Shown here piece by piece: positions 15,603-24,851 of a stretch of 64,000 bases of DNA (positions within the stretch are counted from its first letter, which is position 1; every line of letters starts with the position of its first letter). The notes beneath the pieces are model-generated. The model ran no database searches, was not told the DNA's origin, and saw only the letters and a program-made list of their open reading frames with translations. The stretch is taken from the NCBI GenBank assembly GCA_045538465.1, contig JAZSRK010000051.1, forward strand, positions 4,505 to 68,504. Reading direction: 5' to 3'. The position numbers were made by a program, and so were the translations under genes. Source of the DNA: Limiplasma sp045538465 (GTDB lineage Bacteria; Bacillota; Clostridia; Christensenellales; Aristaeellaceae).

Positions 15603-16967
15603 TTACTTGTTGAAGTCGTCAGCGCGGGACTGGAATACATCCTTAACGGATTCTACCAGAGCAGCAGCATCCATGTTGTCGATCTGCCAGAACAGGTCGG
15701 GACCGAGAACGGTGTTCTTGTCGCCGAGCAGGATGTAGGGATCGCGAGCGGTGTGCTCGGGCTCACGCATGAGGGCATAGGTCTCATCTACAGCGCGATC
15801 GTCGGTGTAGTTGTACTTATTGCCGATCCAAGCTTCGTCATCGTCTTCGTAGCCGGGGGTGGGGTTGGTCCAAACATCCCACAGGAAGCCAAGCAGCTTG
15901 GCATCTTCAGCGCTGTAAACGTTGGGGATGCAGGTGATGTTGTCGTTAACAACGGAAATGTAAGCACCGGGCTCGGACTTGGGGCCGGTGGGGAAGGCAA
16001 CGCAGCCCCACTCGAAACCTGCAGCGTTCATGGCCTCGTTGCCGTTGTAGCCTTCCCAAGTCTGGCCAAAACGGAACACGGCTTCGCCCTGAGCGAAAGC
16101 GGTCTTGTAGTAGTCCCAGTTCTCGGTGTTGCCATCAGCATCGGTCATGGCCTTGCGGAAGTAGGTGTTACGGATGGTCTGTACGAAAGTGAGGGCTTCG
16201 ATGGTGTTCTCGCTGGTCAAGCCGAGGGTCATCTTGCCGTTTTCGTCCATCTGGTACACGGTGCCGCCGTTGCCGTAGATAGCGCCAAGGATCAGGTCGT
16301 CGCCGGAGCCGGTGGTGGCCCATACGTCAACAACGCCGTCATTGTCCTTGTCCTGCTGCACTTTGGCGCACAGGTCGAGCAGAGCATCGAAGGTCCAGGT
16401 GCCATCAGCCTGCATGTCGTAGATGGTCTCGGGATCGATGTTGGCATCACGGAGCAGCTGCTTGTTGAAGAACACGCACTCACGGGGTTCGGAAGCGCCG
16501 TTCCACAGACCCAGAACGTTGCCGTTCATGGTCATGAATTCAACAGTACCCTGATTCCACTTGGGGTTGGTGGTGTCAACCAAGTCGTTCCAGGGGGTCA
16601 GCAGGTTGTTCTTCAGAGCCGGGCCAATGAAGTCCATGGGCATGGTGAAGATAACCAGGTCGGAATTCTTGTTGGTAACGAAGTCGGTCAGATACTGAAT
16701 GGAGCCAGCCCAATCGTAGGGAACAACCCACTCAACGTTTACGTTGTAGGTGGTCTCGATCCAGTCCTGATAGTCGTACAGAGCCTGCTCTTCGTCAGTG
16801 GGCTCGGCAGAACGAATGTTATCGTACCAGGAGTAGATGCTTACGGTGCGGCCGCCGAAATCGATGCCTTCGACAACCTCAGGGTAGCCTTCGGGAGCTT
16901 CAGCCAGCGCCAGAACGCTCATGGAGAGCATCAGGACAGCCAGAAGCAAAGCAACCAGTTTCTTCAT
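15603..16967 (-). CDS. Extracellular carbohydrate ABC solute-binding protein (family 1)
   Basis: 454 residues. Signal peptide MKKLVALLLAVLMLSM...ALAEA without a lipobox. The mature protein has family 1 features such as WIETTYNVNVEWV near the N-terminus, LWNGASEPRECVFFNKQLLR and NAAGFEWGCVAFPTGPKS. Sugar ligand by family; the exact one is unknown. Last of nine same-strand genes, but it has its own promoter (17070-17098), suggesting extra expression of the binding protein, as is common for importers. A dyad at 16994-17025 lies in its leader. Partner permeases are the two genes immediately upstream. Confidence 0.88.
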   Translation of the reverse strand: MKKLVALLLAVLMLSMSVLALAEAPEGYPEVVEGIDFGGRTVSIYSWYDNIRSAEPTDEEQALYDYQDWIETTYNVNVEWVVPYDWAGSIQYLTDFVTNKNSDLVIFTMPMDFIGPALKNNLLTPWNDLVDTTNPKWNQGTVEFMTMNGNVLGLWNGASEPRECVFFNKQLLRDANIDPETIYDMQADGTWTFDALLDLCAKVQQDKDNDGVVDVWATTGSGDDLILGAIYGNGGTVYQMDENGKMTLGLTSENTIEALTFVQTIRNTYFRKAMTDADGNTENWDYYKTAFAQGEAVFRFGQTWEGYNGNEAMNAAGFEWGCVAFPTGPKSEPGAYISVVNDNITCIPNVYSAEDAKLLGFLWDVWTNPTPGYEDDDEAWIGNKYNYTDDRAVDETYALMREPEHTARDPYILLGDKNTVLGPDLFWQIDNMDAAALVESVKDVFQSRADDFNK

Positions 16968-16993
16968 GTTGAGTTCCTCCTATTTTTATTTCC

Positions 16994-17025
16994 ATATGGG
17001 ACATAACAAAACGTGTATCCCATAT
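16994..17025. promoter_or_regulatory. Inverted repeat in the leader of the solute-binding-protein gene
   Basis: ATATGGGA (16994-17001) and TCCCATAT (17018-17025) form an 8-bp dyad with centre-to-centre spacing of 24 bp. It lies downstream of the promoter at 17070-17098, so it could be a repressor operator or an mRNA hairpin protecting the 5' end. Confidence 0.5.
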
Positions 17026-17069
17026 AGTAATCTTTGAACACTGACTTTTTGAAATCAGTTTGTGGAACA

Positions 17070-17098
17070 ATTATATTCCATCAATGTCAAAAAATCAA
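17070..17098 (-). promoter_or_regulatory. Promoter of the solute-binding-protein gene
   Basis: On the minus strand, -35 TTGATT (17093-17098), 17-bp spacer, -10 TATAAT (17070-17075). It gives a leader of about 95 nt before the ATG at 16967. Confidence 0.75.
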
Positions 17099-17137
17099 TA
17101 TCAAAAATGTACATTTCCTGCTCCTAAATTCCGAATG

Positions 17138-18139
17138 TTACATTTTGGTACCGGTCATGGCCAAGCTCTTTACAAAAGTCTTCTGCGTGAAGCAGTAGAG
17201 AATGATCAGAGGCGTGGAGCAAATAACGACACCAATGGAAATGAACTGCTGGGAGCGTGCGTTGGGAATAACGACCTGTGTTCCGGCTTCCTGAGAGAAG
17301 TAGTAGGCCATGGAGGAAACCATGGTGGACAACTTTACGGAATAGATAGAGTAGCCGGAGAGGAAGTTGCGGGAGTAGAACAAGTCGGTCCACTGCCAGA
17401 CGAATGCAAACAGGAAACAGCTCATAATGACCGGCACAGCGTCCGGCAGCATGATCTTGGTAAAGGTATGCATCGTGCCGCAGCCGTCGATGTATGCAGC
17501 CTCTTCCAAGCTCTTGGGCACGCCCTTGAAATACTGGCGGAGCATGTAGATATACAAGCCGTCCTTCAGACCCATGCAGGTAAGGCTCATCAGCGTATAG
17601 GGGAGAATGGAGCCCTTCAGGTTCAAGGTGTTGCCGCCATTGAAATGCTTGACGATACCGAAGATATCGAAGTTGGAGAACGACGATACCAGCGAAGTGG
17701 CAATGGTCTGCGGGGGAATAACGATCAACGCTACTGCGCAGCCGAACCAGAACTTCTTCAGGGGGAAGTCATATCTGGCAAAACCGTAGGCAACAAGTGT
17801 ACAGGACACGATCTGGCATACGGAAAGCAGCAGAGACGTCCACAAGGAGTTCAACATCGATTTGGGCATATCCAGCAAGATAAAGGCATCCTTGAAATTC
17901 TGCATCGTTACGTTGCGGGGCAGAAGCACGATGGTGGAATCGTACAGGTCTTTTTCTTGCATAATGCTGGTGCAGAAACGGGTAATGATGGGCTGGATGA
18001 TCATAAAGCAAAGGCCGAACAGCAAAAGGCCGCGCACGATGGAGATACAAGTCTTGGTAAGCTTTGCACGGCGGTAGCCTGCGGAGTGCTTTCGGGTGCT
18101 TGGCGGCACGGTGTTGACTGCAGCTGCATTAGTCTTCAT
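17138..18139 (-). CDS. Carbohydrate ABC transporter permease (MalG/LplC type)
   Basis: 333 residues from the ATG at 18139, preceded by AAGGGGGTG; the start overlaps the preceding permease by 11 bp. Six membrane segments are apparent, the first near residues 33-53. The EAA loop reads SLEEAAYIDGCGTMHTFTKIMLPDAVP, the ATPase-docking site of MalG-like permeases. It pairs with the next gene upstream in the sugar importer served by the 454-residue binding protein. No ATPase is encoded nearby; sharing an MsmK/UgpC-like ATPase is known for this class and is inferred here. Confidence 0.9.
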   Translation of the reverse strand: MKTNAAAVNTVPPSTRKHSAGYRRAKLTKTCISIVRGLLLFGLCFMIIQPIITRFCTSIMQEKDLYDSTIVLLPRNVTMQNFKDAFILLDMPKSMLNSLWTSLLLSVCQIVSCTLVAYGFARYDFPLKKFWFGCAVALIVIPPQTIATSLVSSFSNFDIFGIVKHFNGGNTLNLKGSILPYTLMSLTCMGLKDGLYIYMLRQYFKGVPKSLEEAAYIDGCGTMHTFTKIMLPDAVPVIMSCFLFAFVWQWTDLFYSRNFLSGYSIYSVKLSTMVSSMAYYFSQEAGTQVVIPNARSQQFISIGVVICSTPLIILYCFTQKTFVKSLAMTGTKM

Positions 18140-19109
18140 AATAATGCACCCCCTTGGAGATGATAAAGGAGCAAATTGCAATGAACACGATTGCCACACC
18201 AAAGTAGATCCAGCTCATGGCGGAACTGAGACCATAGTCCAGTCTGCTCTGTACAGCGTTGATGTGCTCCATGACCGCGTTGTCGTTCTTCATAAAGAAG
18301 TCCACGATGGTGTAGATGCAGTTTACCAACAGCAGCGGGCTGACCATGGGGAAGGTGATCTTCCAGAAGGATTCCCAAGCAGAGCAGCCTTCAACATCCG
18401 CTGCTTCATACAGCGAGGTGGGGATGGACTGCAGACCCGTCAGGAAAACAATGATCTGGATACCGGACGCCATAACGATATCGTAAATGGCATCGATCAT
18501 GGAGAAAACCACATCGAACACGCCGGAACCTACACCCGAAACAGCCAACAGATCCTGCAAAGCCTGCGAAATATTTACGCCGGAAGCATCCGCCATTTCG
18601 TTGCTGATGGATTGCATCATGTTGAAAAACTCATTTTGGGATTCGATGCCGGGCAGCACGCCGGAAGAGAGGATGACCGGCAGGAAGAAGATGGCGCGGC
18701 ACAGGGTTCTGCCCTTGAAATCCTGGTTAAGGATGACGGCCACAACAAAGCTTACCACCAAGGTAGCAATGGTGTTGATGACCATGCGGCCAATTTCTTC
18801 TACCAGGAACTGGTTAAAATTAGGGTCTACCCGCAGGGCGTTCTTGTATTGACGAAGACCCCAGAAGGTGGTGATGTAGCCCTGACCCGGTTTGATCTCT
18901 ACATGGCAAAGGCTCATGTAGAAGGACTCGATCAGCGGCCGTACCATGAAGATCAGGAAACCCAGAATGAAAGGAAGGATGAACAGCGTACCAATGCGGG
19001 CATTTTTGGCGCGCATGGTATTATAAACGGTATTACCCGGAATATAGGTCTGCACGCTTTCTACCAAAGGCGAATACCAATGCTCTTTTACTGCATTATT
19101 CCGTTTCAT
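18129..19109 (-). CDS. Sugar ABC transporter permease (MalF/LplB type)
   Basis: 326 residues. Membrane segments start at LFILPFILGFLIFMVRPLI (about 42-60), and the EAA loop is LYEAADVEGCSAWESFWKIT. Between membrane segments 3 and 4 there is a longer polar stretch (residues about 155-215, NEFFNMMQSISNEMADASG...) that looks like an extracytoplasmic insertion. The ATG at 19109 overlaps the stop of the DUF5696-like gene by one base (TAATG), implying translational coupling. Confidence 0.9.
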   Translation of the reverse strand: MKRNNAVKEHWYSPLVESVQTYIPGNTVYNTMRAKNARIGTLFILPFILGFLIFMVRPLIESFYMSLCHVEIKPGQGYITTFWGLRQYKNALRVDPNFNQFLVEEIGRMVINTIATLVVSFVVAVILNQDFKGRTLCRAIFFLPVILSSGVLPGIESQNEFFNMMQSISNEMADASGVNISQALQDLLAVSGVGSGVFDVVFSMIDAIYDIVMASGIQIIVFLTGLQSIPTSLYEAADVEGCSAWESFWKITFPMVSPLLLVNCIYTIVDFFMKNDNAVMEHINAVQSRLDYGLSSAMSWIYFGVAIVFIAICSFIISKGVHYYED

Positions 19110-21682
19110 TAGTCATTCCCCCTTTGCACAGTGTAGTTGCGGGCAGGTACTACCACACCGTCAACGGTATACTCGCTGTCGCTGTAGTTTACATAGACCA
19201 CAGTGCCATCTTCGTATGTGGTGCCGAAGACGTCTTCGCTGAACTGCTGATGATCCACGATCTTCTGCTGGTTCAGGCCGTCGGTATCTTGCTGATATCT
19301 GGTAATCATGTCCAAAGCGATTTCTTTCCAGCTATCAAAGCTGGCGCCGAAATACGTGGAATGGAAGGAATCCTGCAGCAATCTGGTATCTTCAGCCATA
19401 AAGGTGAAGTTCAAGCCGCCGCCGTATTCAACACATTTGAGGAACTCATTGACATAGTCGCCAGCGAGGTTGATGGGTTCGCCGGTGTAGTCCTTCATGC
19501 CGTGCAATGCGATCTGGTAGAAGGGAACGTGCTTGTCAATGATGGAGTACTTGGTGCCGTACATGTCCATATCGGTGATGATATCAACATAGGGCAGAGC
19601 ATAATCGTTGCCGCGGCGGATCATGACCTTCTGACCGGCAGCCTTGATATCAGCCAGCGTTTGAATGTTCATCAGCCGGGTGTTCTCACGGGTGACGGTG
19701 GCCTTGGGGTTGTAGTCGCCGCTGAGCAGGTAGCCGATATCGCGGAAGGAAACGCCCTCTGCATTATGTGCAGTCAACGCTTGCACAAAGTTTTGGGCAT
19801 TGGCTGCTGCATAGGCAGGTTTTACCAAATAGAAGGGATCGCGTTCGGCACCCTGAGAGTAGGGCAGGTAGATGATGGGATCGTAAGGATCGATCTTAGC
19901 CTGCTCATTGGTTGCGTAGCGAGCCGCATCGGTGAAGGGAACAAAGCCGTTGAAGCTGTTGCTGTTGTAGGCAAAGCAGGTGATGCCGTCAAAGTACAGC
20001 GGCACGCCGTTGGCTTTAGCGGCAGCGATCAGTTGATCCATACCGGCTGCGCCGCCAAGCTGCTTTTGTACCTTCACTTTGGTAAAGACCTCTTGGTTGA
20101 TGCCGCCGTTTACCCAGCCGCTCATTCGAACGATCAGGTTCTCAACGCCGCTGTTCTTCATTTCCAACATCATTTCCTCTGCCTGAGCAAAGGTGGTGGT
20201 GGGAACAACGGAGTCCAAAGGCAGACCGAACTTTACAACGGTCTTATCGATAGCGCCGACCATTTCGACCGATACAGGTACCGTCTCCGAAGAAACAGCG
20301 GTTGCCAAAGCAGGATCTTCGCGCAGATATTCGCCGTAGGCAGCAGCCATGTCGGTGTACTTGTCGCTATCGAAGAAGCGGTAACGCTGCACAATGGTAT
20401 CATCGGGGATCTGCTTTTCGTACATGAACACAAGGCTCGTGGTACGGGAAGATACGTTGTACTGGTCAAAGTGCAGTATGCTGTACTCGGCGTTTGCCCA
20501 GTTGTAGGCATTGTTGCGCATGCTGACATCTGCCTGAATGTTGGCGTAGGAGGTTGCGCCCTCCAGCATGCACAGGAAGGAACTGCCCTGATTGGTCATG
20601 CCGAATACGGGGAATTCGCTTCTGGTCTCGTTGACCACTTCGGAGCGATAGGTGCTGTAGTTCCAGCCATAAATGTTGGAAAAATAGGGGGACTGCTTCA
20701 GCTTGCCATTGTTGTAGCCGATCAGAGCGCCGCCGCCTTCCGGTACGAAGATGAAGCCTTCTTCCGAAGTGCCGGTCGCGCCAAACATCGGCAGCACAGA
20801 AAGCGAAGTAATGGGGTAGTCAGCCCGGTAGGTGATCTCGTTGTAGGGGATCTCTACCACCAAGTCCTTGCCTTCCAAGCGGTACTTAACAGTCACGTTG
20901 AAAACCGGGCCGCCGGTTTCGCGGGAACCAGCCACCAGAAGCATATCGCGCTGATAGTCTTCATCGGTATAGCCGGCATCGGCAAAGTATCCTTCCATGT
21001 CTTCCTTCTTGCTGGCGGAAGCGCTGGAATTGAGGATGTAGAGGGTCTGGTTGAGCACCTCGGGGTAGAGAGCAATGATCTCTTCCTTGTTTTCCTTGCC
21101 GTCAATATTGTCGGGGCCATACTTGGAGTAGTTGCTCTCGATTTTTTTCTTCGTGGACTTTTTCATGCCATCCAGAAGCAGATCCCAGTTCTCCTTGGTA
21201 ATAGCGCTGGGGATCTTGTACACACGATCGATCTTACCAATGGCATACCGAACGACCACTTCGTTTTCCGCAGGCTGCTCAATGGTATAGTTGGTGTTCT
21301 GAATGGAGAAGGTGTAGTTGTTCATGTCGATGGAGCCGCTGGAATTGGTGTAGGTGACCACGACCGTGGACTGCATCAGGTTCTTGCTTTCCTCGATGGC
21401 AACGGGGTCGGAAGCTGCATCATCGGGATTGGACTTGAACACAACACCGGTGGCCTTGTTGGTAACGGTAAAGTGAGATGTGGCAGGATCCATGGTGAAC
21501 AACAGCTCATCGTTCTCCATCAATACCGGATCGGTAGGCCCGTCGTAGAACAGGATATCAGGCTCTGTAAGCTTGAGCGTATCTTCCTGAGAGTAGATGG
21601 GAACAAACACGAAAACGATCAGGCAAGCAAGCGCACCCAACACGATCAACCAAGGAAGCAGTTTGAGAATGATTTTTTTCAT
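19109..21682 (-). CDS. DUF5696-like membrane-anchored protein
   Basis: 857 residues with one N-terminal membrane anchor (LLPWLIVLGALACLIVFVFV, about 8-27) and a large extracellular part. The early region (FTMDPATSHFTVTNKATGVV, then FKSNP) resembles my recollection of DUF5696 proteins found with sugar ABC genes in Paenibacillus and other Clostridia. A beta-rich middle (residues about 240-420) is followed by about 470-800, which alternates strands and helices like a TIM barrel (YFDGITCFAYNSNSF, RDIGYLLSGDYNP, VDIITDMDMYG). A glycan-binding or hydrolase-like role on the cell surface is inference. It lies between the Yip1 gene (18 bp away) and the permease pair. Confidence 0.68.
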   Translation of the reverse strand: MKKIILKLLPWLIVLGALACLIVFVFVPIYSQEDTLKLTEPDILFYDGPTDPVLMENDELLFTMDPATSHFTVTNKATGVVFKSNPDDAASDPVAIEESKNLMQSTVVVTYTNSSGSIDMNNYTFSIQNTNYTIEQPAENEVVVRYAIGKIDRVYKIPSAITKENWDLLLDGMKKSTKKKIESNYSKYGPDNIDGKENKEEIIALYPEVLNQTLYILNSSASASKKEDMEGYFADAGYTDEDYQRDMLLVAGSRETGGPVFNVTVKYRLEGKDLVVEIPYNEITYRADYPITSLSVLPMFGATGTSEEGFIFVPEGGGALIGYNNGKLKQSPYFSNIYGWNYSTYRSEVVNETRSEFPVFGMTNQGSSFLCMLEGATSYANIQADVSMRNNAYNWANAEYSILHFDQYNVSSRTTSLVFMYEKQIPDDTIVQRYRFFDSDKYTDMAAAYGEYLREDPALATAVSSETVPVSVEMVGAIDKTVVKFGLPLDSVVPTTTFAQAEEMMLEMKNSGVENLIVRMSGWVNGGINQEVFTKVKVQKQLGGAAGMDQLIAAAKANGVPLYFDGITCFAYNSNSFNGFVPFTDAARYATNEQAKIDPYDPIIYLPYSQGAERDPFYLVKPAYAAANAQNFVQALTAHNAEGVSFRDIGYLLSGDYNPKATVTRENTRLMNIQTLADIKAAGQKVMIRRGNDYALPYVDIITDMDMYGTKYSIIDKHVPFYQIALHGMKDYTGEPINLAGDYVNEFLKCVEYGGGLNFTFMAEDTRLLQDSFHSTYFGASFDSWKEIALDMITRYQQDTDGLNQQKIVDHQQFSEDVFGTTYEDGTVVYVNYSDSEYTVDGVVVPARNYTVQRGND

Positions 21683-21700
21683 TTTCGATTCCTCCTTCCT

Positions 21701-22381
21701 TTAATTTAAGCGGAATGCGCATTCGCGGTAGAACGATACAAAGAAGGCAATGGCATCGCCCAAGAGGCTGAAGAACACCAGCAGCAGGAAGATGATAATA
21801 CAAACGCCCAGAAGGGTGAAAATCAGGAAAATGAACGTTTTTCCGGGGCCGTAATCATGGATCTGCATCAAGCCGATGTACGCAAGCCCTACAGACCAAA
21901 TAATGGAGAAGCCCATCAAAACGTTGTAGAAAGCAGCTTCGTCAAAAGCGATGATGTTGCTGACGAACACAAGGGGGAGCTGGATGACCACATACGGCAC
22001 AAGCGCATAGCACATCGCCATATAGATATCCTTAAAGCGGCCCTTGCCCTCAAACAGCGTAGTAAAGCTCCAGTTGGCAATGCAGAAAATGAGGAACGGG
22101 AGCAGCAGCGAAGCAGCCTGCTCAAACACGTTTACATACTGCAAAGGTGCGTTGATGAACTGGAAGTTGGTATACATCAGCTTCACCACATGGGTGATCA
22201 GGAACATGACCAGAAACACCGTTGCTGCTGCAATGGAGCCGCGCTTTTCATGCACCAGATCCCAGAAGCCGTCGAAGGGATGGAAACAAACGTATTTAGC
22301 ATACTTGACAGAAGAGATAAAGTGAGCCCATTTTTCATTCTGGACCTTTTTCGCTTTACTTTCCAATTTGACTGCGCTCAT
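21701..22381 (-). CDS. Yip1-domain membrane protein
   Basis: 226 residues with about five membrane segments after a cytoplasmic N-terminus (for example IAAATVFLVMFLITHVVKLM, LLLPFLIFCIANW and the Yip1-like YMAMCYALVPYVVIQLPLVF). Yip1-family proteins in bacteria have no well-defined function. The first 26 bases overlap the end of the beta-propeller gene and 18 bp separate it from the DUF5696-like gene, so it is very likely part of the same operon. A scaffold for the surface proteins on both sides is a guess. Confidence 0.75.
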   Translation of the reverse strand: MSAVKLESKAKKVQNEKWAHFISSVKYAKYVCFHPFDGFWDLVHEKRGSIAAATVFLVMFLITHVVKLMYTNFQFINAPLQYVNVFEQAASLLLPFLIFCIANWSFTTLFEGKGRFKDIYMAMCYALVPYVVIQLPLVFVSNIIAFDEAAFYNVLMGFSIIWSVGLAYIGLMQIHDYGPGKTFIFLIFTLLGVCIIIFLLLVFFSLLGDAIAFFVSFYRECAFRLN

Positions 22382-24806
22382 ATGCTTCCACCTCCATCTT
22401 CTTTCTCTTAATAAAGCGGATGACCAACGGAATGATCAGCACGGCTGCAATAACGGCTACCATCCAACCGAAGTTCTCTTCGACCCAGATCTTGCGGTAC
22501 AGGCGGAAAGCACGGCCGTAATTATCGCGATCCTTTGCCATCTTAAAATAATCCATAGCTTCGGTGTATTTTTCCTGACGCATCAGCGCACGGCCAACAC
22601 CGATAAAGGCAAGATTATAGTTGGCGTTCAGATCCAGCACTTTATTCCACAGTTCGGCAGAACCATCGTAATCGCCGCGAAGATAAGCTTCGTTTGCCGC
22701 GAAGATCAGGCTGCCGTACTCCGTGGGGGTAAATACGGTAATGCTGCACTCCATATCGTCCAGCACGATCAGGTCTTTGCCCATGTGCTCAATGGAAATA
22801 GCGGAATTGAAGCTACCTTCACTGCTGCCACTGTTGCCAAAGGCCCAAAGCATGATGCCCTGAGAATCGTAGCCGAAGATACGGCCGCGGGTTTTATCCA
22901 AAGCTACGTAGATATCATCGCCAAGAACGGTGATATCGTGGAACTTGGAAGGACCGTAGTGGTTGTTCTGCTCGATCCAGTACAGATCGCCGATGGGGGG
23001 GTAACGGTCGTTCTTGATGAGGATATCGTTACCGATGCCGTTCAGGCGGCGAATGGGCTGTGCCACATCGCTGGCCAAGTCGTATTCGCTGAAAACAACG
23101 TTGGTGGCATAGATGAAGGAATCTTCATCTATGTAGAGGTTGCAATACTCGGTGGGCACAAAGGAGGCCTGCTGAGCACGCTGTTCTGCGGTGGAAAGAT
23201 AATTCTTCCAAATGTATTCGTAGAAATTGTAGGATACTTTGTTTGCGCCGACATACCCCTTGAAATCGGTGTTGGCTTCAAACTTAACAATACCCTTGTT
23301 TACCTTGGAAACCAAGGTGTACACACGGCCGGACACATCAACGACAAACTTTGTGGGCTGGAAGCTGACGGTTTGGTCGTAGGAGCCGTTCATGGGCGCT
23401 TCTGCACCGATGGCATTCAGCTTGATCAGCAAATTGCCGGTGGCCGCACCTTCATCCGCAGGAACTTCCGTATCGCCTTCGGCAACGGCATCCTCGGCAG
23501 GAGCAGCTTCGTCAGCAGGAGCAGCTTCGTCAGCAGCAGCGCCGTCAACAGGCTCCGCAGCGGGCTCTTCTACCGGTGCTTCGGTGGGTTCAGGCGTGGG
23601 CTCCGGAGTGGGTTCGGGGGTCGGTTCAGGCGTGGCTTCGGGAGCGGCTTGCGCAGCAGCTTCGCTGGCAACGGGCTCAGCGGGAACCTCAGCGCCTTCT
23701 GCAACTACGCCCCCTTCGCCAACTGCAGGAACCACAGAGGGTTCGGGCGTGGGTTCAGGAGTAGGTTCGGGGGTGGGTTCCGGAGTGGGAGTGGGGATGA
23801 TCTCGTACTGGATCTCCACCACGGCTTCAACAGTAGAATCTTTTTCTACGGTATAAGCAGTGCCGTTATCCTTTACAGCGAGGGTGTAACCGTCCACGTT
23901 GATGGTGGTTTCGTCTACCGTTACAACATAATCGCCGATGGGCAGATCCTCGAACACATAGGCACCATCTGCAAAATCGGTAGCGAGAACCACGGCGCTA
24001 AAGGCGTTGGGGCCAGTAACGGTGAGGCTTGCACCTTCGGGGATCTCGGCACCAGCGGCTACCAAGGTCAGCTGCAAATTGCCGAAATCGGCAAAATAGC
24101 GGTTGGTGATGGTGGCTTCGGTAGTAGCGCCTTTCTCTACGGTAACGGCAGCGCCGTTTCCTTCGATCACCAGAATATGATCCCGCACCAAAGCAGAGTT
24201 GTAATCTTCGGTAATGGTGTATTCGCCAGCAGGAACATTCTCTAGAAGCAAACCTTCTGCCTTAAAGTCGGAATAGTACACCGTGCGGTTAAAACCGTCC
24301 GGGCCAGCGATGGTAAAGGTAGCGTTCTTGGGCTTTACAAAGGCCTGAATGAAGTTCAGTTCCTTGTCGACCATCACAATGCGCTCGTTGTTGGTATCGC
24401 AAATGTAAATGTTCTCGTTTTCGTCAACAAATACATCGTTGGGCGCATTAAAGGTGGTAACATCGGTGCCTTTGATGCTGTCGATAATGCGCACAAGGGC
24501 AAAACCTTCTTCGGTCCTTTCCAGCTCAAGAACACGGTTGTTGCCGGTATCGCAAACATACAGCTTGTTATTGCGGACATACAAGCTGGCAGGTCTTCTC
24601 ATGTCCAGATCCAGACCAAGATCCTTGCTGTAGATGACGTCGGTTACGCGGTAGGCGTCCGGGGATTCTCGAATATCGCCCCAGTAATCGTAATTGTATG
24701 TGTATGTGCTGGCAAAGCCGTCGTCTACAGCAAAGGCCGAACCACAAGTGGAGACCAGCAGCAGAAGTGTGACGAGCAGCGCCATAAGCCTGTAATGAGC
24801 TTTCAC
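22356..24806 (-). CDS. NHL-type beta-propeller protein interrupted by SpaA-like repeats and a PTPEPT linker, C-terminal TPR and membrane anchor
   Basis: 816 residues from GTG at 24806 with GGGAGGAAC upstream. Order: signal peptide (about 1-26); NHL propeller blades (YVRNNKLYVCDTGNNRVLEL, VFVDENENIYICDTNNERIV, about 60-150); two related beta-sandwich repeats with AGPDGF.../TGPNAF... and NVPAGEYTI/DLPIGDYVV (about 155-335), like SpaA/CnaB collagen-binding-type modules; an acidic Pro/Thr/Glu/Ala low-complexity linker (about 338-470); then propeller blades again (FVVDVSGRVYTL, FGYDSQGIMLWAFGN), a TPR-like helical hairpin (WNKVLDLNANYNLAFIGVG) and a final membrane helix near 775-795. The insertion thus splits the propeller. 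Likely an extracellular, membrane-tethered scaffold; function unknown. Confidence 0.72.
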   Translation of the reverse strand: MKAHYRLMALLVTLLLLVSTCGSAFAVDDGFASTYTYNYDYWGDIRESPDAYRVTDVIYSKDLGLDLDMRRPASLYVRNNKLYVCDTGNNRVLELERTEEGFALVRIIDSIKGTDVTTFNAPNDVFVDENENIYICDTNNERIVMVDKELNFIQAFVKPKNATFTIAGPDGFNRTVYYSDFKAEGLLLENVPAGEYTITEDYNSALVRDHILVIEGNGAAVTVEKGATTEATITNRYFADFGNLQLTLVAAGAEIPEGASLTVTGPNAFSAVVLATDFADGAYVFEDLPIGDYVVTVDETTINVDGYTLAVKDNGTAYTVEKDSTVEAVVEIQYEIIPTPTPEPTPEPTPEPTPEPSVVPAVGEGGVVAEGAEVPAEPVASEAAAQAAPEATPEPTPEPTPEPTPEPTEAPVEEPAAEPVDGAAADEAAPADEAAPAEDAVAEGDTEVPADEGAATGNLLIKLNAIGAEAPMNGSYDQTVSFQPTKFVVDVSGRVYTLVSKVNKGIVKFEANTDFKGYVGANKVSYNFYEYIWKNYLSTAEQRAQQASFVPTEYCNLYIDEDSFIYATNVVFSEYDLASDVAQPIRRLNGIGNDILIKNDRYPPIGDLYWIEQNNHYGPSKFHDITVLGDDIYVALDKTRGRIFGYDSQGIMLWAFGNSGSSEGSFNSAISIEHMGKDLIVLDDMECSITVFTPTEYGSLIFAANEAYLRGDYDGSAELWNKVLDLNANYNLAFIGVGRALMRQEKYTEAMDYFKMAKDRDNYGRAFRLYRKIWVEENFGWMVAVIAAVLIIPLVIRFIKRKKMEVEAYERSQIGK

Positions 24807-24851
24807 AAATCGTTCCTCCCTCTGAAATGATTGAAAAATGGAAACTGTGCG

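Noticed and set aside
19124..21709. Very long plus-strand ORF of 861 codons antisense to the DUF5696-like gene (also 22368-24245 and similar)
   Set aside because: Its coding pattern mirrors the complementary gene; no ribosome site, and the opposite strand has clear domain structure. It is a codon-bias shadow.
23560..23800. Short tandem repeats possibly a CRISPR array
   Set aside because: They encode the Pro-Thr-Glu linker of the propeller protein, with a repeat unit of about 12 bp and no spacers.
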